Assembly: GCF_000350225.1 (NCBI RefSeq)
Contig: NW_005179153.1
Span: 62,001-126,000 of the forward strand
Direction: 5' to 3'
DNA: 64,000 nucleotides
Origin: Chondrus crispus
Lineage: Eukaryota; Rhodophyta; Florideophyceae; Gigartinales; Gigartinaceae
Shown: piece by piece, positions 20,011-31,208 of the stretch
Numbering within the stretch: the stretch's first letter is position 1
Layout of the letters: every line of letters begins with the position of its first letter
Program-made: the position numbers and the translations under genes
The notes under the pieces: generated by a model
What the model saw: only the letters and a program-made list of their open reading frames with translations
The model's database searches: none
Told to the model about the DNA's origin: nothing

Positions 20011-22207
20011 ATGCAGGAGAGTGCGAGCGTCGAGGCCTCCGTAAGCCCGACGCTGGAGGAGAGCACCACCGGGACACCGTCAACCCTGGTGATGCTGAGC
20101 GAACACGATGGAAGTAATGAAGACCGAAAGGAGCCCGTCGATCTCCTAGCTTCCGTGAGCCAAGGCCCACCGACAAACGGTCCTCCGCGTATGGACTCGA
20201 GCACTTGGGGGGGCGTCACCGAGCCGCAGACGCCCAAAGAAACGCGTAGAAGGAAGCGCAAGAGGGGTCAACACCGAAAGCGAAAGCCCCGACGGAACGA
20301 CCTCACCGATAAGGTCGCGCCTAAGATAGTCGATGGCCTCGTGTGCCTCATGACGTCAAAAATATACAACGTCTTGGGCTCCGTGGCCACCGGAGGCAAC
20401 GCGTTCAAGCCCCACACGATCGCTGTCGATACGTGTTCGGGGTACAACTTGGTGAGGAAGGCCGACCTTCCTCCCGACCGGACCCGTTACGTGATACAGG
20501 ACGCGCCATTACTCCGACTGGCTGGCGCGAACAGTAACCAGCTCAGACTTACGGCCGTTGTCCATCTCGCGGTCAGGTTGCAGAACACGACGTTCCGCAT
20601 ACCTTTCGTAGTGGCCGAACAGCTCGATGTTCCCGTCCTACTTGGGACCGCGTCTATCGATGCCCACGTACGCAGCATAGACATCGATGGCCAGAAGCTC
20701 GAACTTCGCCACGGTGGCTCCGTAGCCATCGTCGACGGGAAGGGGGAGCCGACTCTCCCTACCAGGTGACGCGAACGCCAGACGAGCCGGCCGGATGTAC
20801 GCGAGGAGGCCCCGCAGGCGATCCGAATCGCCCGCTGGGTTACCATCCCCGCGATGTCACAAACCCGAGTGCGTGTGACAACTGCGGGGAGGGGCCTCGT
20901 GTTCCTGGAGCCAAAGACCTCACTCCAACACCGACATGGAGCGAGGTTGACGAATGGCGTCGCCGAGGTTCTGCCGAATCAGACCTTCGACGCCATCGTC
21001 GCGAACTTCTGGCGACGGGAGAGGCGGCTTCCGAAGCACACCGTCGTGAGATACGCGAAGCGCAATCCCCTCGCGATCCTCACGCCCGAACGGAGGGTCG
21101 CCGAGGGGATCGCGCACGCGCTACACCTGACCGACTTGACCGATCAAGTCGGAGAGGTAGGAGTTGGCCGATCCAACTCCGACGACCAGACCACCGCGGG
21201 TGACGGAGAGGCTGAAACGGACGAACGGTCTCCTTTATACCACCCGGCGGCGGGAGGTACTGTGCCCCCACAGAATAAGGATCCCGAAAATTCACCGATG
21301 GATGGCGAAAAAGAGGTTGACTTGTCATACGTCGAGGATTACAAGCTCCGTGGCCACGTACTCGAGATGCTCCGTAAGCACTCGAGTCTGTGGAGCGGTG
21401 CGCTCGGAACTATCCGAGCGACGAAGCACCGCATTACCCTCGAACCGGGTACGAAGCCTATACGCTCGATGCCCTACCGTAAGGGGCCCGCGATGCGCGA
21501 AATGGTCGCGAAGGAGGTCACCAAGATGTTGAACGCAAGACTTATCGAACCCGCGAGCACCGAGTGGGCGTCCCCGGTGGTGCTCGTACCGAAGAAAGAC
21601 GGCTCTCTTCGGTTCTGTGTAGATTATCGGCGTCTCAACGCGAAGACTGCATCGGATTCGTATCTGCTGCCGCGTATGGACGACTGTATCGACTCGTTAG
21701 GAGATGCAGCCGTCTTCACGACTTTGGACTGCAATTCCGGTTATTGGCAGATACCGGTCGCTCCGGAGGACCGGGATAGGACAACCTTTACGACGCACAT
21801 GGGCACGTTTTGCCACCTGCGAATGCCGTTCGGACTAAAAGGGGCACCGGCCACCTTCCAACGCGCACTAGATATTATTCTCTCCCGCGTTCGCTGGCAA
21901 ATATGCCTCGTCTATCTCGATGACGTTATAGTGTTCTCGCGTACGCACGCGGAACACGCGAAGCATCTCGACACTGTCTTGAGCTTGCTTGGGAGTGCCG
22001 GAATCTCCCTCAAGCTCAAGAAGTGCAGCTTCTTTCAGCCGAAGGTACACTACCTGGGGCACGTCATTTTCCCAGGTAAGTCAAGCGTGGCGGACACGGC
22101 GGCCAATGCCTTCAAGACGTTCATGTTCCCGAGGACACTTACGCAAATGCGCTCGTTCCTCGGGGCGTGCAACGTATACCGCCGATTCGTTAAGGGGTTC
22201 GCGAAGA
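20011..22207 (+). pseudogene. Outer (family O) protease and reverse transcriptase
   Basis: One frame with a single in-frame TGA at 20767-20769. The protease motif is AVDTCSGYNLVRK, with the catalytic Asp kept but Cys where DTG normally has Gly. After the stop the same frame continues through VLPNQTFDAIVANF to a full RT. Its motifs are RFCVDYRRLNAKT, LDCNSGYWQIPV, MPFGLKGAPATFQ, the intact catalytic box YLDD in CLVYLDDVIVFS, and KVHYLGHVI. It ends in FVKGFAKI, at the start of the RT-RNase H connection. RNase H and most of integrase are deleted. The sequence is clearly diverged from family A, so this is a separate gypsy family. Confidence 0.92.
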
Positions 22208-22642
22208 TACCTCAACCTTACCGATGGGGCGAAGACGTCGAACAAGCTCGCGTCACCTGCCGTTGGACCATACCGCGTACTGGCCAACGACAAACGAACC
22301 GTCACGATCGACCGTAATGGGGTGACGGAGCGCGTCTCGGCAGACCGCTGCGTGTACGCACCCCCTCCGACGGACGCGCCACGAGCATGTGCAACAACCC
22401 CAGGTGACCTTGCCGACAAGGTCACCGAGGGCACACAGTACGCGGTCGAGCGTCTGCTGAAGCATCGCGTGGTAGAGGACGGAACTACGGAGCTCCTCAT
22501 CAAGTGGGCTGACTACGACGAGCCCACTTGGACTGCACGAACACATGTTCCCGAGGAGCTACTGTCGCGATACGCGAAACGACTGAGAACGCGTACAGGC
22601 AGGGAACTCACCTCCGAAGTGAACGCTGTCGTTCACGCTTGA
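22208..22642 (+). pseudogene. Outer (family O) integrase end and chromodomain
   Basis: In a frame shifted relative to the RT above, YLNLTDGAKTSNKL leads into the integrase GPY/F module (AVGPYRVL). A chromodomain follows (YAVERLLKHRVVEDG and LIKWADYDEPTWTARTHVP). It ends with TGA at 22640-22642. The missing RNase H and integrase core and the frame change at about 22208 show an internal deletion. The element would need another copy for mobility. Confidence 0.88.
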
Positions 22643-25026
22643 GGAGGGGGCCCCCAACCGCTTCGTCACCGCGTAATTAACACGTCGCGGTTAGGAACAG
22701 ATGACGCGTACGAACGGACAAATGTACCCAATCCGGGTGGCAAACAAAGGCGCGTGACGCCAAAACGTATTGGCCGTCAAGCTCATCGGATATGACAGAC
22801 GTCGTCGAGAAGACGCGAGAAACGGAGACAGTACGGACTGTACGACAAAAAAGGCAGCCCTGTATCGACGGGAGGATACGACCTCCCAAGAAACGCGAAA
22901 GCGTCACGGGAACACCCGCCGATAGGGTGCTCGAATCGGAAAACAAGAACGACGCCAAGACGTATAGACAGTCCAAGCTCACCACGCGACACACCAATAC
23001 CAAGCGGCACAAACCGCTGGAAACGCAATGTCTCGCGTAGTCACCAAAGAGAGGCAGGAGGGCGACGCCACCCCCTAGCCAAGAAATGACGCGAACGGTC
23101 GCGACGTGCTCCACTCGTAGGGAGACTCACGATCCCGCGACCGCGCACGACCGAAGGGGTACCGATGGGAAAAGGGGGGGCCTACAAGAACTAAAAAGCC
23201 GCGCCCCCGCCCGAACCCCAAGTCAATCCGTTACCACGTACCCAAAATAATTTGGGGAACGGACCAAAAATAGGTGAAAAATACCGTCCGAATGACACTG
23301 TATGCCAAGCCACCGCCGCCTCCGGAAATAATCAAAAAAAGGGAGGGCGTACAGTAGGGTAAGACGCACGTGCGCGCGTGCGCACGTGCGCATAGGACCG
23401 ACAGGACAAGTGTCGTCAAGGGCGACACGCAATTTCACAGCGGAGATCAGCGTGCGGAACGCACTGCCCTTCGGTGGCGTAAGAACCACACCGCACGAAG
23501 TAGGGATAGGAACGGAGTCCCCGACCTTTCCCCCATGCCTACATGCCGGTGCGGTCGCGTTCGGGCCGCCCGAGGCGAGCTACGACGCAGATTCAACGGC
23601 TCGCCGCACCACCGCGCACGCGTCAAGAAGGACTAAAGCAAGGCCATCGCCGGGCGACCGTCTTCGGGCCACGAAAGGTGGCTCCGGCCTTACCTCCGCG
23701 GGCCCTACGGGCGCACGCGCACCCGACTAACGACAGGCAGATGGGGGAAGCGCGCCCGCGCGAGGCGGCCGCGCCAGCCTGCACGGAAACGCAACAGAGG
23801 AGCTCGAGACGCTACTGTCTAACGTTTGTTCTTTTTTATCCCGCGAGCACGTGCGCAGAGACCAGGAAGACGGCGTATCGTACCCGCGCACAACGTCGAC
23901 CGAACGGACAAATCCGCCGCTCAAGAGGATACCAAGTACGGCGCTTGCTACGGTCCCAACGAGAACTCGCACGGAGCGGCGCGGAGGCTATCTCGTCGCC
24001 GACTGCGTCGGAAAAGGGCGAAACGGAAGGGGGAAGAGGGAGGTCGCTGAGAGTTTGAATGGAGAAACGGTGGGAATGAGCTGAAGCTTCAATTGGGGGG
24101 ATGACGTCTCCCCCGCGCTGCTCGAAGACGCGTGCGGATCGCGCTGCCCGCGTGTTCTTCTGAGGGCGCTCCCCTCTAGGGGAGCACGACTCCTCCTCTT
24201 TCTTTCAGTACGCAGCGTCGTCGGCGCACCCTCCAGCACCGCGCGCGCACGCATCAAGAGGACATGGGCCAGACCATTGTCGCGAGCCCTACCACTCCTT
24301 CGCCGTGCGACTGGGTGACGCGTACGGGCACGCATACACTCAGTCCCCTCGAACCCTCGATAGGCGAGGTACGCGTGAATGGGGAGGCTTAGTCGACCGC
24401 GAAGGGCGACCCGGCGCGATCGGCGACACCGACGCGTAGAGGATCCGAGGAACGAGATTCGAGAGACGCGTTCAGAGGCGAATCGACGCCCCGCGGCTCT
24501 CTTCGGACGGGAGCGGGACAGCGCGCGGTTAGGACCGGTGAGAACGCGTGGCGTGGCGAAGGCTCCGGACGAAAAACAAGGACCCCTCTCCCACCTCATC
24601 GGACGGGGTTGGATGAAAGAAGACGCCAAGGGCGCCACACAGACCCCCCCGCGCAAGAGATGGAAAGGTGAGATCGGGACAGGACACCTTGCATCGACGA
24701 CGGGCCGGGGGAGGAGTTCTACTAATTTACGAGGACACCGACGCGGAGAGAGGGAGCTTCGAAGCTTAACTCACGCGATTGAGAGTGAACCGATCTTCCG
24801 CCTTCCCCCCCTCTGGTGGGGAGGGACGGAAAGCAGTCGTAACTGCGGAGACTGCGCAACGCGGGGAACGACACGAACGTCAGCCTCAGAATCCCTGTCT
24901 ACCTCTCCGGAGAATGGGGAAGGGGGGACGCGTAGCTAAAGACCCAAGCGGGGGGAGACGGTGATACTATTTTACGAAGATGCAAGAGCCGAGGACGGAA
25001 CCTCGGAGTCTAATAGGGCCGCCTGA
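22643..25026. other. Non-coding tail of outer element
   Basis: About 2.4 kb of G-rich sequence after the outer pol and before an opposite-strand frame, the same place as the family-A tail. It contains a CACGTG-based palindrome (23365-23390) and a CT run ending CAG near 24195-24210 that resembles a 3' splice site. Two related TACTA-N-TTTACGA segments occur near 24719 and 24965. Several small ORFs exist but no motif supports any of them. Confidence 0.5.
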
Positions 25027-26141
25027 TTAATGGCTCGGGCCATCAGGCGTCTCCGCCGGATCGGAGACGCGAGAGGGCTGAAGACAGTAGCTCGGGTGCT
25101 GGGGCACCTCTGCCCTTAGCTCCTCCAACGAGGGCATGGTGACCTCACTGTGCCGTGGCCAGGGGCGGGCCGACGCGCCATGAGGGCCACCCTCCCCAGC
25201 GTGAACGGAATTGTATCCTTGTCCGGCGTAAGGGTTCGGCATTATGGGACGCGACGCGGACGCGCCAGAGTGGCGGGCAAGCGCGACTCCTCGCTGTGCC
25301 GCGGCACAGAGTTCGTCTCGCTCGCGGCGTTATCGGTCACGATCCGCCATCGCCCGGTCGAGGGCCTCGGACTGTCGAAGGGACGATTTAGTGAAGTCGT
25401 CCAAGGCCTCCCGAACGCGGTGAAGGTCCGCCGCATGGGCTTCTCGCTCTGCATCGATACGACTCGCTTCGGCGCTTCGCGTAAGGTACCAGCTCGCGAG
25501 GGTGCTCAGCAGCCCAGCGACCTTCCAAACGCGATGGGACGCCGTACCGAGGGCGCGATTCAATGCGGGAATCGCCGAGATATCCCCCGGCGACAATATG
25601 AGCTGCCGCGTCGCGGAAGAGGGCAACGGTCCTTGCCGTGCCAAGTTCAAAGGGGGTACGGGCGGAACCTCCGACGCGAATTGACGAAATACCCCGGACG
25701 TATTGGGTGACTGTAAGTGGGTTAAGTGCGACGACACGAAAGCCGAGGTGTCGTGGTCCACCTCTCGGTATCGCTTCCGCTGAGCCTCGCGATGGGCGGA
25801 GCCCACACAGGCCACTCTCCCCGCGACGGTCGGCAAAGACTGGGGAGAGGCCGGCTTCGCTACGAAGGAGTCGAACCGCGCGTCGTACAGTAGAAAGGAA
25901 CTTTGCTCGCCGGTGGTGTAATCGGTCTACGGGCGCCGCGTACGCTCGGGCACCTGGCACGCGCGATGCATGAGTGAAAGTACGGACGCGAAGCTCCACG
26001 TCGCGCGTTTGGAATGCGTCTCTAAAGGATGTAGGGGCACGTCGGGGAGGTCGACGGCGACCCTCCCAAAAAACGCGAGGACCCCGATGGGTTGGACAAA
26101 AACGCGACGGTTGACATGGACCTCGGTCATAAACGCGCTCC
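25027..26141 (-). pseudogene. Antisense reading frame of outer element (aORF-O), main part
   Basis: A single - strand frame runs from the H insertion point (26141) to a stop at 25027 with only two internal stops, TAG near 25927 and TAA at 25330. It continues across the GCTCC duplication into 63083-63185 in the same frame. The part at 25330-25926 includes a short hydrophobic stretch (VAGLLSTLASWYL) and a charged helical, coiled-coil-like end (IDAEREAHAADLHRVREALD). The final part has PSLEELRAEVPQHPS. No known domain is recognised. It is convergent to pol, the same layout as aORF-A, so I infer an accessory ORF of the outer element. A degraded host gene is the alternative. Confidence 0.5.
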
Positions 26142-27058
26142 TGTAGTGCAATGCGCCTGTCAGGCAGAGACCAAAGTCCGACGGTCCAACACAAACAAAA
26201 ACAACAACTGCCAACGGCACAGCGCTACGGAGTGTTCGAAGCTCCCTGTCCTCTTTAAGCCGGTTTGCGGCCCGCAGTAGCTCGGATCCCTGATAGGGGG
26301 GCGAAAGAGAAGGGCCCAGCCCGGGATCGGTAAATGGTGGTAGAGACTTGTAAAGGCAACTGCTCGACGAGTTCGGAGGGGTGTTTAGGTAAACCTGGTC
26401 CGATGGGTCGTAAATCCAATGCTCGAAGAGCGCCTTGTACACCTTATACCCTTGATAAGGTCTTCGACGGGGACGTCGCAACGTAGCCCGTCGGGAAAGA
26501 AGAAAACGTAGCAGCGCTACACCGTCGTACTGCCCGATGGCAAAGTACCAACACCGGATCGGTCGCAACCAGATTCCGATCGAACCAACGTTGAGAAAAG
26601 CACCACTGGTGCACCAACACAGAAGCCCGATGGCTAATGACGTGACGTTGCGGATCGCAATCCTACAAGGTGGGACCAACTCAAGATTAAGGGACATTAG
26701 GATAGGGAAGTAAAACAAAATTGATAAGGAAAAAGGGGACCCCCGAGCGCTAAAGGATGCCGTAGGCTTAGGTAAAAGGGGGCGTCTTGGTAGAGACGGA
26801 CTTCGACCAAGGCGACATTCAACTCCGGCAACTCGGGTTGTCTTTATTGACTTGGTCGGTCAAAGGGCTAAGTTATATAGAGCCCCGCCGGGGCGAGTAC
26901 AGTAGCTCCCGCCTCTACATTTTAGTAAATAAATTAAATAATTAAAATAATTGTGCCCTTCGTCGCCCACGTGTGTCCCCCAAACCCGGACTACAGTATC
27001 CAATCTTTTTCCTTTTTCACATCTTTTACCCCCCTTTTCAGGTGCGTATTGCACTACA
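26142..27058 (-). repeat. 3' LTR of element H
   Basis: A 917 bp family-A LTR whose sequence follows 62146-63082 almost base for base, with a few small indels. TATA (TTATATA) at 26873-26879. On its inner side is the same polypurine tract as element 1 (27059-27070). Confidence 0.93.
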
Positions 27059-28320
27059 TATCCCCCTTCTGAGCGCCCTTGCGCTACGCAACACCAACTT
27101 AAACTCTCCTGGTCCTCCTGACTCGCACTCCTTTCGTGCATCGCCCCCCCGTCCGACGGTGTCCTCGTGCCGCCTCTTCTGTCTCGTCCACTTCCTTTTA
27201 CGCAATTCCGTCGCGGTGTGTGTAAGCAAGGGCAAGATGAAACCTCAAGTCTCCGTACATCCCCGATTGGTCCTTCTTCCAATCACGCGTCAGATTCGCC
27301 CGTCCCACAAGCGGACGAAGGCCCCGTTCTAAACTCCGACGAAGCATGCTTTCCATATAAGCCCTGCGCGCCCCGGGGTCTTCCTTTGGTGCCCCGGCTA
27401 CCTCAGCTCATCAGCACGTCTGATCCGGCTTTCCATCCGGGCTGCAATCCTCATTCCCCTGTCCGCTGATATACCTCTTCCCAACACTTTCCTCTCCTGA
27501 GTTCCGGTCCTCGAGAAATAGACCTATCCTCTGGTCCTTCTCTCTTGTCCTCCCCTTGCCTTGCGAGCAAACTTGTGCTTCCCTTCTGTACGATCTCCAT
27601 TTCCAGCCGCGCATCCCGACGAATCGTCAAAGCTCTCAGTTCCGTCCATCCCCCTGCCGTCGCAACCGACCCCATCATCTTCGAATCGCACGGAAGTCAG
27701 GCGACGTCTCCCTCTGTGTTCCTGAAGGAATACCCTCTGCATGTTTCTCCGTCCCAACTCTTCTACAGCGTCAATCCCCCATTTTTCTGAGTGTGCCTCC
27801 GCCCTCGCGTTGGCATCCTCTTATCACCTCCTTCCTCTCCTTTTTCTTCTTCTGCGTCCTGTCACCGGATCGCACCTTGTTCCTCAGATTAACCCCTCTT
27901 CCCTTTTCCTCCTCTTTACTAGAACTTATGGCTCAGCCTTCCCGTCTCTCCGACAACTGTCAATATCGGTAGTGCCCTTCCGCATCATTAAGTGGTGTCT
28001 AGAGTAGACTGCGTTTGGAAGGCACATTCAACTGCGCAACCCCGATGGGATCGTAACCAATTTTCCACTTGCACACGTTGCCACGTGTGTTCACCTCCCT
28101 TGCCACGAAAATCTGCTTTCCCATCGAACTCGATAGCGGTTGCTCGTCTCTACGGAATGAGAGACGCTTTCCGTCCCTCAACCCTGTGTGTAAATACGAC
28201 GTATGTTCCGGATGTCCCCTCGGCTAAATACTCGAGGTTCGACCCCGATGTGTGTTGATCCGTACATTAGCATGTTACTCCTCTCTCCAAAACTGCCAGC
28301 CGGGTTGAAGATGTATGCTA
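27059..28320 (+). pseudogene. Remnant of antisense ORF and tail, element H
   Basis: The first about 25 bases after the LTR match element 1 (TATCCCCCTTCTGAGCGCCC). A frame near 27240-27469 reads RGLPLVPRLPQ and then DPAFHPG, parallel to RGLPSIPRLPP and EPAFHPG of aORF-A, then stops at 27469. The remaining 0.85 kb is CT-rich and resembles the tail, so a large internal deletion is likely. Ends at the family-O2 LTR. Not coding now. Confidence 0.6.
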
Positions 28321-28985
28321 TGTAGTATAATGACCGGCGCGAGCGAGCGGAGGTCATCGGACGGCCGTGTACGGTATACACGTGGGCGGTTGTGCCCACG
28401 TGTAGCGAGCGCGCGCTCGTGCCGAGCGATCGTAATCTGGCGTACGTGTACAGTAGTGCACGTGTCGGCCAAGCGGTAGTCTGCTAGTATTACGCCTGTA
28501 CGCTAGCACACGTGGCATCCGTGCGGCAGTCTCTAAGCAGCGCGTGTGTACAGTAGTACACACGTGTAGCCGCGGCGTCCGCCCGGTAATTAGGAATTGA
28601 GGCGCTAGTTTTTTAATGGCGTACAGTACCTGGTACGCACTAGGCGGCAGGTACTGTATACTGGGACAGGTGTCGGAGGCGTCCCTCTGACGGGTTAAGA
28701 CCTGACACCCGTCCCCACCAGTAAACTGGGGCAAGCTCGCCCCCGTCCCTTTCGCGACTATATACGTCCGTTTCGGTTGTCTATCGCGCGCGCTGGCTTC
28801 TAACCCGTTGCCGGTCGCTCCCGTTCACGCACCACGGGGCGACTGCGCGTAACCGGCCAGTGAGCCACTCCCTTTTCGCGAGCTCGTCCGATCGGTTCAA
28901 TTGGCGCGTCGCGTCCACGCCGCGTGCTCCCTCGCTATAGCCTCCGCCTCTCACCCAACCCAGGGCGGAGAGGAGTTATCCCACA
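28321..28985 (+). repeat. 5' LTR of family O2 element
   Basis: A 665 bp unit starting TGTAGTATAATGACC and ending GTTATCCCACA, directly before a PBS. Contains a TATATA near 28760 and CACGTG palindromes near 28380 and 28560. Only one copy is present in the window, so the right end is set by the PBS. Confidence 0.65.
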
Positions 28986-28988
28986 TTT

Positions 28989-29005
28989 TGGTACTCTTGT
29001 GGAGG
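28989..29005 (+). other. Primer-binding site, family O2
   Basis: TGGTACTCTTGTGGAGG three bases after the LTR end. TGG pairs with tRNA 3' CCA. It differs from the family-A site, so another tRNA primer is used. Confidence 0.65.
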
Positions 29006-29114
29006 GAATAACTCTAGAGGTTGAGCCGCACGCGTAGTCGCTCGATCGCGTACAGAACTGTACGGACGGAAAAGGTTGAGAAATCACCGCGTCGATCGCG
29101 AAGCGTATTCGACG

Positions 29115-31208
29115 ATGAACCGACCGGAAGAAGGGGGACACTCCGCCTCCCGGCGTCTGAGCACTGGCAGTGGCAGTGGAGCACCGCGCCCCCGGGTGGA
29201 GAACCCAGAAGCCCTGCTGCGACCGCCACCGCGACCGGGCCGCACGCGAGCGTCCGCATCGGATGTTACGCCGGCCGTTTCGGCAGGCACTGAGAATCGC
29301 GTCCAATGGATGGTCGACGCGATTCAGCCGCGCATCCAGGCCTGGGTCGAGGAGTTCATCGCTACGGAACTCCCCTAGGTAGCGTGCGTATGCCTCGACC
29401 GAACGGTGCCGGCGCTCGTGGACGCGCACATACGCAGCGCGATACCACCGCTTTTGGACGAACTTCTACCCGCTCAAGTCCAATGCGAGGTGGTGACCGC
29501 GCTCACCACTGTGGATGAGGAATCCCCGTCCGGTACGGCTCTAAAGGGAGCCATCAGCTCCGCCGTGGCCAATCGTCTGGCCACGACCTTTCCCGACGAA
29601 GCAGGAGTCGACGCGCACGCGCAGCGCGACTCAACCGCTCCCAATTTTACGCTACCGCACACTGAACCGATCGGCGCCGCACCCGGGATCAATACAATGG
29701 CCCCTCACCCGGAGGGTAAGACCATTCACCTCCCACCAATTTATGGTGCTACAGGAGGGCCCACAGAAAATGGCCCTTCCGTACTAGCCGATACAGCTGG
29801 CCCCCGCGGGACAGAAAACCGCCCGGGGCGCTTCGCGACAGAAAAGTGACAGCCGTATCGGTCGAGCAGAAGAAACGCACCCGGCGCTCAAGGCTACACC
29901 TCGGAGGGTACAGAAAACCCCTCCGAGGAAGAAGACACAAGACGTCGCCACAGGGCGACGCGCAAGAACCGCGACGGACGCTACGCGCGATACCGCGATG
30001 CCGGAGGGGTCGGTTACCCCTCCGATGATAACCGCGAAGGACGCTATACGCGATACCGCGATGCCGGAGGAGGTGGATACCCCTCCGATGACGAAGACAC
30101 CGAGTCGGACGGATCGCACAGAAGCGACCGCGGAGGCCGCAATGCGCGCGACCGACTTCGGTTCCGGCGAGAAGACTCCGATCCGGAGGGCTACAGTAGC
30201 CCCGGCGGAGAAGGAGACCGCCATCGCAGGGGCAGAGACCGCCGGTCTGCCCCGAGGCGGGATCCGAAACGGTTGCCGGTGATCAGGCCGCTGAACGACC
30301 TGTTCACCAAGGCCGTCGACTACCGCACGTATAGGCTGGAAAATCGCAGCGCGCGCTACGACGCGAGTACCGCGCGGCGAGCTAACCGATATCGGAAGAA
30401 GTTGGACGTCCAGCTGAAAACCCACACGTTCGGTGGTCAAGATCCAATCGCGGTGCTAGGATTTCTCGCGCGCTTCAAGATGGCCTGCGACCACAATGGG
30501 GTCAGCGAAGGCGCGGCCGTATGGTGTTTTCAGTTCTATTTGACTGGGCAGGCTTACTCCTTGCTGCAGTCCAGGCTACACAGAAACACTATGGCGGTCG
30601 ATGCGGAGCGGCGCGAGATGCTCGAAACCTACGCGGAAGTCGTTAACTTTTTATTACGCACGTACGCGACGGACGAAGTTATTTCCGAAGCGGTCGGTGA
30701 TGTCACCTCCTTCCGTCAGAGCTCAAATATGACGGAGGAGGTGTACAGTAACCAGTTGTGGGACAAGGCGTTGCGCTGCGGAACCGTATTTTCGGACAGG
30801 CGCTTGAAGTCCCTTTTCGTTAAGGGACTTCTGCCAGCGACGTGCGCGCAGGTGCGAAATTATTTCGCGACGCATCCGGGCGTAGACTACTAAGCAGTGG
30901 CACGCTACGTGCAAACGATAGGCGAGACGCACCGCTCGGCTCGAAGACAGGCGACATCGTTCGCGTCGCCTCAAGCACCGTCCGATTCGGTGAGAAGATT
31001 CACACGCAACGCGCGGACAAGGCCCGTGCTGTCGGTCGAGTCCCTATCTGAACTCCCGACAGCGCACGGAACCGAAACGGAGGAGATACTAGCGGTGACG
31101 GACCAGCCGGTGACGCCGAGCTCGCTTAGCTCGCCGCCGACTAGCTACCATCCGTCACCGGCCTCGTCCCCGGCGGGCGCACCGATGGCGCCCGCCCAAC
31201 AAGGTGAC
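29115..31208 (+). pseudogene. Family O2 gag, three in-frame stops
   Basis: A single frame of about 700 codons, interrupted only by TAG at 29376, TGA at 29847 and TAA at 30891. The N-terminal part has a helical segment with MVDAIQPRIQAWVEEF and SAIPPLLDELLPAQ. An Arg/Gly/Tyr/Asp region with two tandem copies of a roughly 20-residue unit (RYRDAGG..GYPSDD) spans about 29970-30090. The capsid-like block follows: DYRTYRLEN, FGGQDPIAVLGFLARF, FLLRTYATDEVISEAV, and GTVFSDRRLKSLFVKGL. It ends where element 2 enters. The start at 29115 is the first ATG with good following similarity to a gag leader; this choice is uncertain. Confidence 0.78.

Larger units (their letters stand above)
28321..31208 (+). 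mobile_element. Family O2 gypsy fragment: 5' LTR, PBS and gag
   Basis: Begins with an LTR (28321-28985), a PBS and a gag related to the outer gag. The element is cut at 31208 by element 2; its pol and 3' LTR were not found. The left flank is TGCTA (28316-28320). It was inserted in the aORF/tail remnant of element H. Confidence 0.72.

Noticed and set aside
22792..24939. Several small + strand ORFs in the outer tail (22792-23040, 23543-24058, 24379-24939)
   Set aside because: G/C-rich sequence lacks stops by chance; compositions are Arg-rich without domains, and neighbouring frames are open as well.
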